DNA of 64,000 nucleotides from Calothrix sp. HK-06 (GTDB lineage Bacteria; Cyanobacteriota; Cyanobacteriia; Cyanobacteriales; Nostocaceae). The DNA is taken from NCBI RefSeq assembly GCF_001904745.1, contig NZ_MRCD01000034.1:1-64000 (forward strand), in the 5' to 3' direction. Under the pieces are notes generated by a model. That model was not told where the DNA came from. It made no database searches and was given only the letters and a program-made list of their open reading frames with translations. The position numbers and the translations under genes were made by a program. Positions 27,046 through 36,398 of the stretch are shown piece by piece; the first letter of the stretch is position 1, and each line of letters opens with the position of its first letter.

Positions 27046-29040
27046 TTATTTGATTAAAACAACACAAACAATGCCGCCTATTGTTAACATGCTGCCCAAG
27101 AAAAGTGACCAAAAGCGGTGGTAGCTGTTAACAACAGTGCCACTTTCACTTTGAAGTTGTATCAAATCCATGTACGAAGCGGCGCCACGACGGAACCAAC
27201 CAGTGGCTCCAACTTCACGACCTATCAAGCTTTCAACCCGTTTCATGCCGAATAAGAAATTACCAATTGGGCCGAAACGTGATGCGTAATGTAAATATAG
27301 TAAACCACTACGGTCTTGTAGCATCATATCCGAGCCAAACTTATATCCAGAGTCACCACGTCCAATTAATTCGCCTTCAAGTTTAGCTGGTTTTCCACGT
27401 AGTGGACTCGCATAAGGGTCAGACATTAAAGTCAAAACATCAGTTGCAGTAGCTCGGCTAAAGTCTGGGTACATAATAAACGCTTTGATAAGTATTCCCA
27501 AACCCAACCCAATTAAAGGTAAACCAAATATAAAACCAATATGTCCACTGGCGCCAGCAGCCAATACTATACCAGCAATGATGCCACCAACAAAACCAAT
27601 AGTTTCGGCGCCGTAAAGTACAACATCTAAAGCAAAGCTTCCATATAACTTGCTCTTGCTAAGATTTTTACCTTCGGCAACAATTCGACCCATGTCGAAT
27701 TCAATATCCAAACCCAATTGTTCAGCATAGGTACTTAACGCACGAACTCGTTTTCCTGTCAATGGGTGAGTAGAATTTAACTCCATCCAGGCGCCCCAAG
27801 GGTTAAACATATCCCACAAAAAAACGCGCCCAACTTTTTGCTTATCGGAAGCAACACGATACGCTGTTCCAGTTGAACTAGCAGCTTTAGCATCATAAAT
27901 ACCGAGCGCACGAGTACCTTCAATTAAGCGACTAGGCTCTTTACTACGCGAACCTTCTTCAACAATACCGTAAGCGATTTTTACCAAAGCGCGCGAAAGT
28001 CCGTTTGGATTACCTGTGCTTTCAGCGGCAAAGTGGTCAGCGAAATATTCTCTTGTTCGGGATAGATACAGCACCATATATGTGCCGACTATATAAAATA
28101 CGTAAGCAGTAATAGCTGCTGTTTGCAACGCATCTTTGATTTTATTATCACCACCACCACGTCCAAATTGTCTGAACGTAACGTAAATCAAGTAACACAT
28201 TTGCACCAAAGTAGATGCAACGGTCATCACAGCAAAATCCCAATGGACGATATGTCCTAATTCATGAGCGTAAACAGTGGCAATTTCGTCATCATCTAAG
28301 TATTTAAACAGTCCTTCACTCACAACTAAACGTGCGCTGTTCGGTAATGAACCGTAAGTAAATGCCGTTGGATTATTGTCACTAATAATTCCCAAACGCG
28401 GCATTTTGAGATTTTTCTGCTGACAAACTCGACGCAGTACGCGCGCTGTTTCTGGACTGCGAATCTCAATATCCGAAAAATCAATCCAGCGTGTTTGATA
28501 AAGCCACGATTGAGTCAAGTCCATCAAAAACGGCGCCAAGAAGAAAGTTAGAGTATTAAATATCAGGGTAATCGCAATAGCAAATATTAAACCTTGGGTT
28601 GGATTATCACTACCCAAAATTAATACTACCGCCAACCCCAACACAAAAACCATTCCAAATAGCAAGGATATGGTAACTCCTGACGCTAACGCCAAGCTAC
28701 CACCCACACCACCCATTGCGAGTTTGACACCAGCAGTTGCTGCACGTCCTGCTGTATGGGCGCCAGTTTGTTGCGCTTGTGCTTGTGATGAATTTAAACT
28801 TTGGTAAGTTTGCTGTGCCCACTCCGAAACCTGCGAATTTTCGCTATGCATCAATTGATGACACAGCGTCATTGCTTGTTCGACTTGACCAACACGTTGA
28901 TAAGCTTTAACCAAACCCATCTGCGCTTTTGCATAGTCAGGGGTTCCAGAACTCTCACCGCGACAAAAATCTTCTAGCAGTTCAATAGCTTCTTGATAAT
29001 TTCCACTTTTTAGGGCATCTAACCCAGATTGCAATGACAT
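27046..29040 (-). CDS. TPR-containing M48 (HtpX-like) membrane metalloprotease
   Basis: 664 residues. The N-terminal part (1-95) is TPR-like (GLDALKSGNYQEAIELLEDF, AQMGLVKAYQRVGQVEQAM). It is followed by two membrane segments near residues 120-180, the peptidase M48 domain with zinc motif HELGHIVHWD (259-263 HELGH), NPTAFTYG, RTREYFADHFAAE and STHPLTGKRVRAL, and further membrane helices toward the C-terminus. Such enzymes degrade misfolded membrane proteins in HtpX relatives; the substrate is not known here. Longer than HtpX (about 300). It is convergent with mtnD, with 7 nt between stops. Confidence 0.92.
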   Translation of the reverse strand: MSLQSGLDALKSGNYQEAIELLEDFCRGESSGTPDYAKAQMGLVKAYQRVGQVEQAMTLCHQLMHSENSQVSEWAQQTYQSLNSSQAQAQQTGAHTAGRAATAGVKLAMGGVGGSLALASGVTISLLFGMVFVLGLAVVLILGSDNPTQGLIFAIAITLIFNTLTFFLAPFLMDLTQSWLYQTRWIDFSDIEIRSPETARVLRRVCQQKNLKMPRLGIISDNNPTAFTYGSLPNSARLVVSEGLFKYLDDDEIATVYAHELGHIVHWDFAVMTVASTLVQMCYLIYVTFRQFGRGGGDNKIKDALQTAAITAYVFYIVGTYMVLYLSRTREYFADHFAAESTGNPNGLSRALVKIAYGIVEEGSRSKEPSRLIEGTRALGIYDAKAASSTGTAYRVASDKQKVGRVFLWDMFNPWGAWMELNSTHPLTGKRVRALSTYAEQLGLDIEFDMGRIVAEGKNLSKSKLYGSFALDVVLYGAETIGFVGGIIAGIVLAAGASGHIGFIFGLPLIGLGLGILIKAFIMYPDFSRATATDVLTLMSDPYASPLRGKPAKLEGELIGRGDSGYKFGSDMMLQDRSGLLYLHYASRFGPIGNFLFGMKRVESLIGREVGATGWFRRGAASYMDLIQLQSESGTVVNSYHRFWSLFLGSMLTIGGIVCVVLIK

Positions 29041-29164
29041 ATTTCTTCCTCTAGTAGGAGGCGCCTACAATTCATGGATAATGTATAAATTCACCGTTCG
29101 CCACCGCAATTTCGGCAAAGTTAACAAAAAGTATAAATTACAACTATTTTTACGTGTATTTACT

Positions 29165-29190
29165 TGTCATTCTGAGCGTAGCGAAGAATC
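29165..29190. repeat. dispersed repeat TGTCATTCTGAGCGTAGCG
   Basis: Reverse-complement copy of the 3' part of the unit at 8652-8700. The surrounding stretch also carries a CAGGCGAGACACCTATCCTAC element related to ones at about 35650 and 50343. Noncoding. Confidence 0.6.
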
Positions 29191-29279
29191 TGAGAGTTAT
29201 CCAACAAATTAATGATCCCTTCAGACAGGCGAGACACCTATCCTACAATATTTATTTGGGATATTTTTTTATCTTGTTT

Positions 29280-29753
29280 TTATTGTGGCATAAGGTCTTC
29301 GAGTTTAAGCTGCAAGCTTGGGAAAAGGCTAGAGGTGATTTTATCTTTCAAGCGATACTGTTGCTTTTGATATCTACCATTAACTAGCTGGCAGACTGTA
29401 AAAGTAGGTTGTTTTGGGCTGCCAATGAATTCTAAACCACCTAGACCACGAAAATCTACAATCCAATACTCTTGAATTTCAAGAAAAGCATATTCTTCTA
29501 CTTTTCTAGCGTAGTCATCTTGCCAGTTAGTGCTAACAACTTCGGCAACAAATTTAATTGTGGCACCATTACAAATTATAGGTTCTCTTTGCCACAGGGG
29601 TTCTCGACTCGGTTTTGCTCTATCTAAAACAATTATGTCAGGACGTAGTGCTGTTGCTTCGGCGGGTGGTTTAATTAAACAGGTTCTTGGAATTAGCCAA
29701 TTTAAATTCAAACGATAAATTTCGGTATAAACTTTACCAGCGATAGAGTACGT
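29280..29753 (-). pseudogene. Uma2-family (DUF820) endonuclease fragment, N-terminus missing
   Basis: The frame reads from just after a stop: AGKVYTEIYRLNLNWLIPRT, then ALRPDIIVLDR, FVAEVVSTNWQDDY, YWIVDFRGLGG and QYRLKDKITSSLFPSLQL. This matches the C-terminal two-thirds of Uma2 proteins (PD-(D/E)XK fold). Full members have about 190 residues and begin with a conserved segment absent here. The first candidate starts (TTG at 29711) give a 143-residue fragment. Probably inactive, but the catalytic Asp/Glu/Lys region is largely preserved. Confidence 0.7.
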
Positions 29754-29759
29754 TTACTA

Positions 29760-30428
29760 TTAATCAGAAAGCAAACTCGGAGAAGTTAATACAAAAACAT
29801 CTCTAATTCCTTTCGCTTCAACTATAGGCTTTATAGGAGTTGTGAAGTGGAAAAATTCATGGTCATTAACCAATAATAGCTCTCCTGGATTCAGGATTTT
29901 GCTAAAAACGGGATTCTCTTTTCTATTTACATATAAATGAGTTTCTCCACCTTGGACATTTTCTCGATCAACAGAGAAGATACCGATAAAATTAGTCCCA
30001 TCTCTATGAATACCTTCTGGCGCCGGATTACCCGAATTATCAGGTGAACAAGTAATTCTAATCTGATGCACTCCTATTTCTGCTTCAGGATGAAGCTTAC
30101 AAGAATCACTAAACGCTAAGACCAAACTTTTAAAGATATCAAGTTCTATAAGCGCATTATCTAATTCGGCATACTCTCTTTTAATATCACCTACCAAGGG
30201 ATTATATTGTGCTGCTTGAAAAAAATAGCCTTTTGGTAACTTAATTACACTATCTTTAGAAGCTATAAATCGAGATAACCTTCTTAAACGATAATTACCT
30301 TTAATATAAGGGTCTACAGGTAAATCGTTAAAAAATGGTTTAAATCCTTCTAATTGAATTGAACTTACTTTTCTTAAGGTAAACAGAAAAGCATATTCTA
30401 ATTCTGTTAATGCCCCTACTTTTTGCAC
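29760..30428 (-). CDS. 2-oxoglutarate/Fe(II) dioxygenase (2OG-Fe_Oxy_2 type)
   Basis: 222 residues of the family that includes free amino-acid hydroxylases. Metal ligands: His141 and Asp143 in IHRDGTNFIG, His194 in EFFHFTTPI; Arg209 in GIRDVFVLT probably binds 2-oxoglutarate. The start LTELEYAFLF and VQGGETHLY are also typical. The substrate cannot be deduced; hydroxylation of an aliphatic amino acid is known for relatives. It lies on the same strand as the aldolase gene 325 bp upstream, with a repeat between, so it may be a separate transcript. Confidence 0.85.
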   Translation of the reverse strand: MQKVGALTELEYAFLFTLRKVSSIQLEGFKPFFNDLPVDPYIKGNYRLRRLSRFIASKDSVIKLPKGYFFQAAQYNPLVGDIKREYAELDNALIELDIFKSLVLAFSDSCKLHPEAEIGVHQIRITCSPDNSGNPAPEGIHRDGTNFIGIFSVDRENVQGGETHLYVNRKENPVFSKILNPGELLLVNDHEFFHFTTPIKPIVEAKGIRDVFVLTSPSLLSD

Positions 30429-30630
30429 GGGTATCTCCTTTTATATTCAGATTTCCCAATAAAATTTTTATTTTTGGGAGGCTATAAAATTTATTATAGC
30501 TATTTTTTATAAAAAGTCGTGGATTACACTACATAAATTACCATTTTATGATATGTAAGTATTTACATTTCTTAACAGTGACGCCAAGCTGTCAGCGCTC
30601 TTTGTGTTTGAAAACAGGAGGGTTATGATT

Positions 30631-30679
30631 AGGACTTACGCAAAGAAACCTGGTTTCTAGGTTTTCATGCGTAAGTCCT
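30631..30679. repeat. MITE-like inverted repeat AGGACTTACGCA ... TGCGTAAGTCCT
   Basis: Perfect 12-bp terminal inverted repeats (30631-30642 and 30668-30679) enclose a GAAACCTGGTTTC palindrome. It lies in the 324-bp gap 30429-30752, where nothing else was recognised. The internal palindrome recurs at 36323, 36375 and 52014. Nonautonomous mobile unit or repeat. Confidence 0.6.
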
Positions 30680-30752
30680 GATGATTTTAAATTCTTATAC
30701 GATTACCAAGAGATGATTTTGTATTTATTCCTACCAAAGTTTACTTAAGTTA

Positions 30753-31523
30753 TCAGTCCTTGACAGCTTTCACCAAGGCTTCACATGCTCGTAAAAAGAT
30801 ACTAACATCGACACCCAAACCTATGTACCCAATGCCCGCATCTATCCACCGTTTGGCAACTTCCGGGTTATCGGCAAAAGTACCCACAACTTTACCAGCA
30901 TTACGAATTGTGGTAATACATTGCTGCATAAGGTCAATTACCCGTTGATCGCTCACCTGACCAGGAATTCCCAATGATTGGGATAAATCGTAGGGACCAA
31001 GAAAAATCACATCAATATGGGGGACACTAACAATCTCTGTTATATTCTCCACACCACGTTTACCTTCAACGTGAACAACTACCAAAGACTCTTGGTTGAG
31101 TTGGTCTGTAATGAGTGTCCCAGCTGCGGTGTACATACCCGCGCGTGTGCCAAATGAAAGACCCCTCATACCTAGAGGATTATACTTGGCTGCTCTGACA
31201 CAAGCACTTGCATCTTGCTGAGTTTCAATTTGGGGCACTTGCACGCCAGCACTGCCAATATCTAACGCGCGTTGAATTTGCGGAGCATCATTCTTACGAA
31301 CACGGACTATTGGTGAGATTCCCGCGCACTCAGCAGCACGACAGAGATTTTCCGCAGCTAGAGTGTTCATAGGACTGTGTTCCATATCAATCACGGCAAA
31401 GTCAAATCCTGCATATCCACAGATTTCAATAAATGTTGGATCAGCACAGTTGACAAACGGGCCGATAACGACCTCACCCTGCTGGAGTTTTTGTTTGAGT
31501 TGGTTCTTACGCGGATTAATCAT
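30753..31523 (-). CDS. HpcH/HpaI family aldolase
   Basis: 256 residues of the metal-dependent class II aldolase family that adds pyruvate to aldehydes reversibly (4-hydroxy-2-oxoacid products). Seen: VVIGPFVNCADPTFIEICGYAGFDFAVIDMEHS, IVRVRKND, GVQVPQIET, LVVVHVEGKRGVENI (metal Glu), IFLGPYDLSQSLGIPGQ (metal Asp) and the C-terminal GIGYIGLGVDVS. Aldehyde partner unknown. Divergent from the PanE-like gene with a 65-bp gap, so probably co-regulated with the reductase-CAR-like pair. Confidence 0.93.
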   Translation of the reverse strand: MINPRKNQLKQKLQQGEVVIGPFVNCADPTFIEICGYAGFDFAVIDMEHSPMNTLAAENLCRAAECAGISPIVRVRKNDAPQIQRALDIGSAGVQVPQIETQQDASACVRAAKYNPLGMRGLSFGTRAGMYTAAGTLITDQLNQESLVVVHVEGKRGVENITEIVSVPHIDVIFLGPYDLSQSLGIPGQVSDQRVIDLMQQCITTIRNAGKVVGTFADNPEVAKRWIDAGIGYIGLGVDVSIFLRACEALVKAVKD

Positions 31524-31588
31524 CTACAAATACACAAGCGCCACTTCTACTTTACAATTATTCATAGAAAAATCTCTTTGTTAGCAAA

Positions 31589-32563
31589 ATGTCCGAGCGT
31601 AGTTATGCCATTTTAGGTACTGGTGCATTAGGTGGGTTTTACGGCGCCAAGCTACAAAAAGCTGGTAAGGATGTTCACTTTTTGCTGAAGAGCGATTATG
31701 AATATGTCAGTCAACGTGGTTTGGTCATTGAGTCAAAAGATGGTGATTTCACCCTTCCCCAAGTTAAAGCCTACCATGATGTAAAAAAAATGCCACAATG
31801 TGATGTGGTGGTGGTAGCATTGAAAACCACACAGAACCATTTATTGCCGCAGATGTTACCACCTGTAGTCAAGGATGATGGCGTAGTATTAGTACTACAA
31901 AATGGACTTGCAGTGGAAGAAGAAGTTGCAGAAATAGTTAGTAATGTCAGTATTATTGGTGGGTTATGTTTTCTCTGTTCCAATAAAGTCGGAGCAGGAC
32001 ATATCCACCACCTCGACTATGGACAAATTACTTTAGGTGAATATACTTCTGGTTATAATTCTTGTGGCATTACAGATAAGATGCGGCAAATTGCCTCTGA
32101 ATTTACTAGTGCTGGTATTTCAATGGAATTAACTGAAGACTTATTACTTGCGCGGTGGAAAAAACTAGTATGGAATATTCCATACAATGGACTATCTGTG
32201 ATTCTCAACGCTAGAACTGATGAATTAATGGCTTATGTCCACACTCGTAATTTGGTTGAACAATTAATGTATGAAGTGGTAGCAGGAGCTAAGAGTAATG
32301 GACGCATTATTCCTGATAGCTTTATTCAAACAATGCTTGACTATACCGTGAAGATGAAGCCTTACCGTACTAGTATGAAAATTGACTATGATGAACGCCG
32401 TCCTTTAGAAGTAGAAGCTATTTTTGGTAATCCATTACATAAAGCACAAGTAGCAGGTGTAGATTTACCACAGATTAACTGTATATATCAGCAGCTAAAG
32501 TTTTTAGATAAGACATTAAGCCAAAGTCAAGCTAACTTTTCTCTATCTAAGGAGACCCCATGA
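31589..32563 (+). CDS. ketopantoate reductase-like (PanE/ApbA) oxidoreductase
   Basis: 324 residues. NADPH-binding loop ILGTGALGGFYGAKL at the N-terminus; CDVVVVALKTTQN, VLVLQNGLAVEEEV, and the C-terminal helical domain with LARWKKLVWNIPYN (family Lys) and MKPYRTSMKIDYDERRPLEVEAI. Members reduce 2-oxo acids to 2-hydroxy acids. As the gene overlaps the A-carrier-reductase gene by 4 nt (ATGA) and stands divergent to an aldolase, it may reduce the aldolase product rather than make pantoate; that is inference. Confidence 0.88.
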   Translation: MSERSYAILGTGALGGFYGAKLQKAGKDVHFLLKSDYEYVSQRGLVIESKDGDFTLPQVKAYHDVKKMPQCDVVVVALKTTQNHLLPQMLPPVVKDDGVVLVLQNGLAVEEEVAEIVSNVSIIGGLCFLCSNKVGAGHIHHLDYGQITLGEYTSGYNSCGITDKMRQIASEFTSAGISMELTEDLLLARWKKLVWNIPYNGLSVILNARTDELMAYVHTRNLVEQLMYEVVAGAKSNGRIIPDSFIQTMLDYTVKMKPYRTSMKIDYDERRPLEVEAIFGNPLHKAQVAGVDLPQINCIYQQLKFLDKTLSQSQANFSLSKETP

Positions 32564-35500
32564 TTTTTTATAGTACAGAACCGAATATTTGCATCCCTGA
32601 ACAGCCAATCACAGAAATTATCTTGCAACGAGCAGTAGAATTTGCTGACAAACCAGCTATGATTGACGGGCTAACTGGTCGAACTATAACTTATCGAGAG
32701 TTAACAGACTCAATTAACAAAGTCGCTGCTGGTTTTGCTGCGCGCGGTTTTTGTAAGGGAGATGTAGTTGCTATTTACAGTCCCAATTGTCTGGAATATC
32801 CAATCGCTTTTCAGGCAATCGCCCTTTTAGGTGGAGTTAGCAGCACGGCAAATCCATCTTATACAGCTAGCGAACTTGCATATCAATTAAATGATGCTGG
32901 CGCCAAATATTTGCTTACAGTACCGGAACTGCTAGATCGTGGATTAGAGGCCGCTAGTCAGTCAAAAGTTGAATCAGTATTTGTGTTTGGTAACGCTCTT
33001 GGTGCAATCTCATTTTCTGTACTTTTAGAGGATTGTGACGACTTACCAAAAGTACAAATTAATCCTAAAGTTGACGCGGTTGCTTTGCCTTATTCTAGTG
33101 GCACAACTGGTTTGCCAAAAGGTGTCATACTAACACACCATAATCTAGCAGCCAACGTATACCAACTTACAAACCGTGAGTTGATAAGTTCAGCAGACAC
33201 AATCATTGGCATTCTTCCATTCTTTCATAGCTACGGACTGCAAATTTTCTTAAACTATAGCCTTTATTGCGGCGCCACCGTAGTTGTAATGCCGCAATTT
33301 GATTTAGAGACTTTTTTAAGACTCGTGGAAAAGTATAAAATTACGCGCGCACATTTAGTACCTCCGATAGTGTTAGCGTTAGCAAAACAACCAATAGTAG
33401 ATAAATACGACCTTTCTAGCTTGAAGATAATTACCTGTGGAGCGGCGCCATTGGGTAATGAATTGACTTTAGAATGCGAACAGCGTTTAAATTGTATTAT
33501 CAAGCAAGCTTACGGTTTGACAGAAACCAGCCCAATAACGCATATCAACCCTGACGAACGTAAAAAAATTAAACCCGGTTCTGTTGGTCGCTGCATTAGA
33601 AATACTGAATGCAAAATTGTAGATATTGAAACACAGAAACCCTTGGGCTTCAACGAGCAAGGAGAGCTATGGATTCGCGGTCCGCAAGTGATGAAAGGGT
33701 ATTTAAATAACCCAGAGGCAACTGCAAAAGTAATTGATGCCGATGGTTGGTTTCACACTGGTGATATAGCTTATGTAGATGAAGATAGTTATTTTTACAT
33801 AGTTGACCGGATTAAAGAGCTAATTAAATACAACGGGTATCCAATTGCGCCAGCAGAACTAGAGGCTGTATTGTTATCCCATCCAGCAATAGCTGATGCT
33901 GCTGTAATTCCCAGTCCCCATCCAAGTACGGGTGAAGTTCCCAAGGGTATTGTTGTCCTTAAAAGCGAAGCTACTACTGAAGAAATTATGGAATTTGTAG
34001 CAGGACTTGTGGCGCCACATAAAAGAATTCGTCGGTTGGAAATTGTCGATAAAATCCCTAAATCAGCTTCTGGGAAAATTTTGCGTCGGCTTTTAGTGCA
34101 ACGAGAAATAGCAAATGTAGGAGAAAAACCGCAAGAACCTCAATTGACCAAAAATTTGCAGTTGCTTCAACAATTAGCATCTTCTTCTGAAGACAAAAAA
34201 CGTCAAGAACTTCTGGTTAATTACATTACAGAAAAAGTTGTCAAAGTTCTAGGGTTAAATAAGTCCCAACATCTAAATTTGCAAAAGCCACTAAATGAAA
34301 TGGGTTTAAATTCTCTAAGCAATATCGACCTGAAAAACCAGATTGATACCGAAATTGGTGTAAACTTACCTATAGAAATTTTGCTGGCAGGGTCAAATAT
34401 CCATCAGTTGGTAGATATATTGCTTGAACAATTAACATCAAAAAGCATAGCGAATAATAATTTTATAGATTTAGAAGCTGAGGTTATTTTAGACGATGCA
34501 ATTTACCCAGAACATAATTATGACTCATTTATTACCGAACCAACAGCCATTTTTCTCACAGGAGCTACAGGATTTTTAGGAGCTTTTTTACTGCAAGAAC
34601 TTTTACAACAAACTCAAGCTGAGATTTATTGCTTAGTTCGTGCTAGTGATAAAGATTCTGCTCAAACAAAAGTGCAAAATAACTTAGAAAAGTATGGTAT
34701 TTGGCAAGATGCTTTTCGTAGCAGAATTATTCCGGTTTTAGGCGATTTATCAAAATTTGAGTTAGGTTTGTCAAACGAATATTTTCTTAAAATTGCTAGT
34801 CAAATTGATGTAATTTATCATAGTGCAGCTTGGCTCAACTATGTTTATCCCTACGAAGCTTTAAAGCTTACTAATGTTTTGGGAACGCAAGAAATTTTCC
34901 GATTGGCAAGTGTTGGTAAAGTGAAGCCAGTACATCATATTTCTACCGTTGCTGTTTTTGAGTCATCTTTTTATTTGGGAAAAACAGTTAACGAATCAGA
35001 CCCACTTGCTTATAGCTCTGGAATGAAACTTTCTTATTCTCAAAGTAAATGGGTTGCAGAAAAATTAGCTACTATTGCGCGCTCGCGAGGTATTCCCGTT
35101 TCTATTTACAGACCACCATTTATTTCCGGTCATAGTCAAACAGGTGTTTGGTATACAGACGATGTTATTTGTCGAATGATTAAAGGTTGCATTCAAATGG
35201 GAAGCATGACGAGTTTAACTGATACATTGGATTTATCTCCTGTTGATTATGTCAGCAAAAGTATTGTCTATTTATCAAGACAACGTGGAGCTTCTGGTAA
35301 ATCTTTCCATTTAAACAATCCTCAACCTATTTCTTGGAAGGAGCTAACTGATTTTATTTGTTCTTTAGGTTATTCCATTGAGTATATTTCTTATCAAGAG
35401 TGGCAGTCACAGCTTAGTAATCAAGCTCGTTCGCAATCAAATCCTTTATATCCTCTTTTGCCTTTCTTTCTCAAAAATTCGAGTCAGCATCAACAAGCTA

Positions 35501-35637
35501 AAGAGCCAAAAATTAGCTGTCAAGCAACGCAAACCGCGCTGGTAGAAAGTTCAATTATCTGTCCAGAGATAGATGCTAAATTACTAAATACTTATTTTGA
35601 CTATTTTATCCGTAGCGGTTTTTTGGATGCGAAATGA
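32560..35637 (+). CDS. adenylation - carrier - thioester reductase protein (carboxylic acid reductase-like)
   Basis: 1025 residues in three parts. An acyl-CoA-ligase-type adenylation domain (about 1-520; YSSGTTGLPKG near 178, GLTETSP, GWFHTGD, PKSASGKILRR) is followed by a carrier domain whose phosphopantetheine Ser585 sits in MGLNSLSNIDL. A thioester-reductase domain comes last (TGATGFLG near 667, Tyr826-x3-Lys830 in YSQSKWVAEKL). Such proteins activate an acid, load it on the carrier and release it as an aldehyde. The adenylation part resembles 4-coumarate-CoA ligase rather than mycobacterial CAR, and the protein is shorter. No condensation domain is present, so it is not an NRPS module. 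It is coupled to the PanE-like gene. Substrate unknown. Confidence 0.9.
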   Translation: MIFYSTEPNICIPEQPITEIILQRAVEFADKPAMIDGLTGRTITYRELTDSINKVAAGFAARGFCKGDVVAIYSPNCLEYPIAFQAIALLGGVSSTANPSYTASELAYQLNDAGAKYLLTVPELLDRGLEAASQSKVESVFVFGNALGAISFSVLLEDCDDLPKVQINPKVDAVALPYSSGTTGLPKGVILTHHNLAANVYQLTNRELISSADTIIGILPFFHSYGLQIFLNYSLYCGATVVVMPQFDLETFLRLVEKYKITRAHLVPPIVLALAKQPIVDKYDLSSLKIITCGAAPLGNELTLECEQRLNCIIKQAYGLTETSPITHINPDERKKIKPGSVGRCIRNTECKIVDIETQKPLGFNEQGELWIRGPQVMKGYLNNPEATAKVIDADGWFHTGDIAYVDEDSYFYIVDRIKELIKYNGYPIAPAELEAVLLSHPAIADAAVIPSPHPSTGEVPKGIVVLKSEATTEEIMEFVAGLVAPHKRIRRLEIVDKIPKSASGKILRRLLVQREIANVGEKPQEPQLTKNLQLLQQLASSSEDKKRQELLVNYITEKVVKVLGLNKSQHLNLQKPLNEMGLNSLSNIDLKNQIDTEIGVNLPIEILLAGSNIHQLVDILLEQLTSKSIANNNFIDLEAEVILDDAIYPEHNYDSFITEPTAIFLTGATGFLGAFLLQELLQQTQAEIYCLVRASDKDSAQTKVQNNLEKYGIWQDAFRSRIIPVLGDLSKFELGLSNEYFLKIASQIDVIYHSAAWLNYVYPYEALKLTNVLGTQEIFRLASVGKVKPVHHISTVAVFESSFYLGKTVNESDPLAYSSGMKLSYSQSKWVAEKLATIARSRGIPVSIYRPPFISGHSQTGVWYTDDVICRMIKGCIQMGSMTSLTDTLDLSPVDYVSKSIVYLSRQRGASGKSFHLNNPQPISWKELTDFICSLGYSIEYISYQEWQSQLSNQARSQSNPLYPLLPFFLKNSSQHQQAKEPKISCQATQTALVESSIICPEIDAKLLNTYFDYFIRSGFLDAK

Positions 35638-35731
35638 TAAATTACACGTAGGTTAGGCATCTCGCCTCGATTTAATTTAAATATTCTACAAGATGTATAC
35701 ACAAGATGTATAATTCAATTTTTGGAAGTTT

Positions 35732-36244
35732 TTAGCAAAATATGGTGTTAATTTTGCTAAGACTTGCCCAGGTTTGATCACCAACGGCGCCATCAGTAGT
35801 TAAACCCGCGCGTTTTTGTAGAGCTTTTACAGCGGTTTCAGTACTAGCACCAAAGTTACCGTCAATTATGCCTTTATAATAACCTTCAAGGGACATGCGT
35901 TCTTGAATAAGATTTACTAAATCACCTTGACTACCTTTTTTAAGAACGGGTAAACCTATAGGCACCCCTTTATATAAAGATTTCCAGGTACTATCACCAA
36001 CGATACCGTCATGTGTGAGAAACATTTGGTTTTGGAAGAGTTTTACAGCGTCGGTTGTTTTGGCGCCAAATATACCATCAATAACTTCTTCGCCAGGAAA
36101 TACACAGGCGCCTTTATTATCTAGATGTACAAACATATGATATTGAAATAATAATTTTTGTAGCTCTTTGACAGTTTCACCTTTGGCGCCTTGTCTGAGA
36201 ATAGGTTTATTGAGTGGTGTTAAAGTATTAATTGTAGTTGTCAT
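35732..36244 (-). CDS. two-repeat peptidoglycan-binding protein
   Basis: 170 residues made of two PG_binding_1 repeats: LRQGAKGETVKELQKLLFQ...DGIFGAKTTDAVKLFQNQ...DGIVGDSTW and LKKGSQGDLVNLIQERM...DGNFGASTETAVKALQKR...DGAVGDQTW. No signal peptide or catalytic domain is seen. It is a paralogue of the next gene upstream at 36399. A cell-wall-binding or spore/envelope role is possible; known relatives often carry a hydrolase domain, lacking here. Confidence 0.85.
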   Translation of the reverse strand: MTTTINTLTPLNKPILRQGAKGETVKELQKLLFQYHMFVHLDNKGACVFPGEEVIDGIFGAKTTDAVKLFQNQMFLTHDGIVGDSTWKSLYKGVPIGLPVLKKGSQGDLVNLIQERMSLEGYYKGIIDGNFGASTETAVKALQKRAGLTTDGAVGDQTWASLSKINTIFC

Positions 36245-36322
36245 AACTTACTCTGGTGGTGACTATAGTGGGTGAATATATATTTATAATCAAATTCGAT
36301 CTTATTTATTCCGCAAAATCTT

Positions 36323-36395
36323 AGAAACCGGGTTTCTTTTTAGGTAACTGTAATAAAAACAATGATTTGGCGTAGAAACCGGGAAACCCGGTTTC
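36323..36395. repeat. GAAACCGGG-type palindromes between the two peptidoglycan-binding genes
   Basis: One short palindrome at about 36323-36337 and a perfect one with arms GAAACCGGG (36375-36383) and CCCGGTTTC (36387-36395). The second lies 4 nt after the stop of the gene at 36399 and may end its transcript. Related palindromes occur at 30643 and 52014. Confidence 0.65.
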
Positions 36396-36398
36396 TTT

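Noticed and set aside
32560-35637. Reading this gene as a nonribosomal peptide synthetase
   Set aside because: No condensation domain; only one adenylation, one carrier and one reductase domain.
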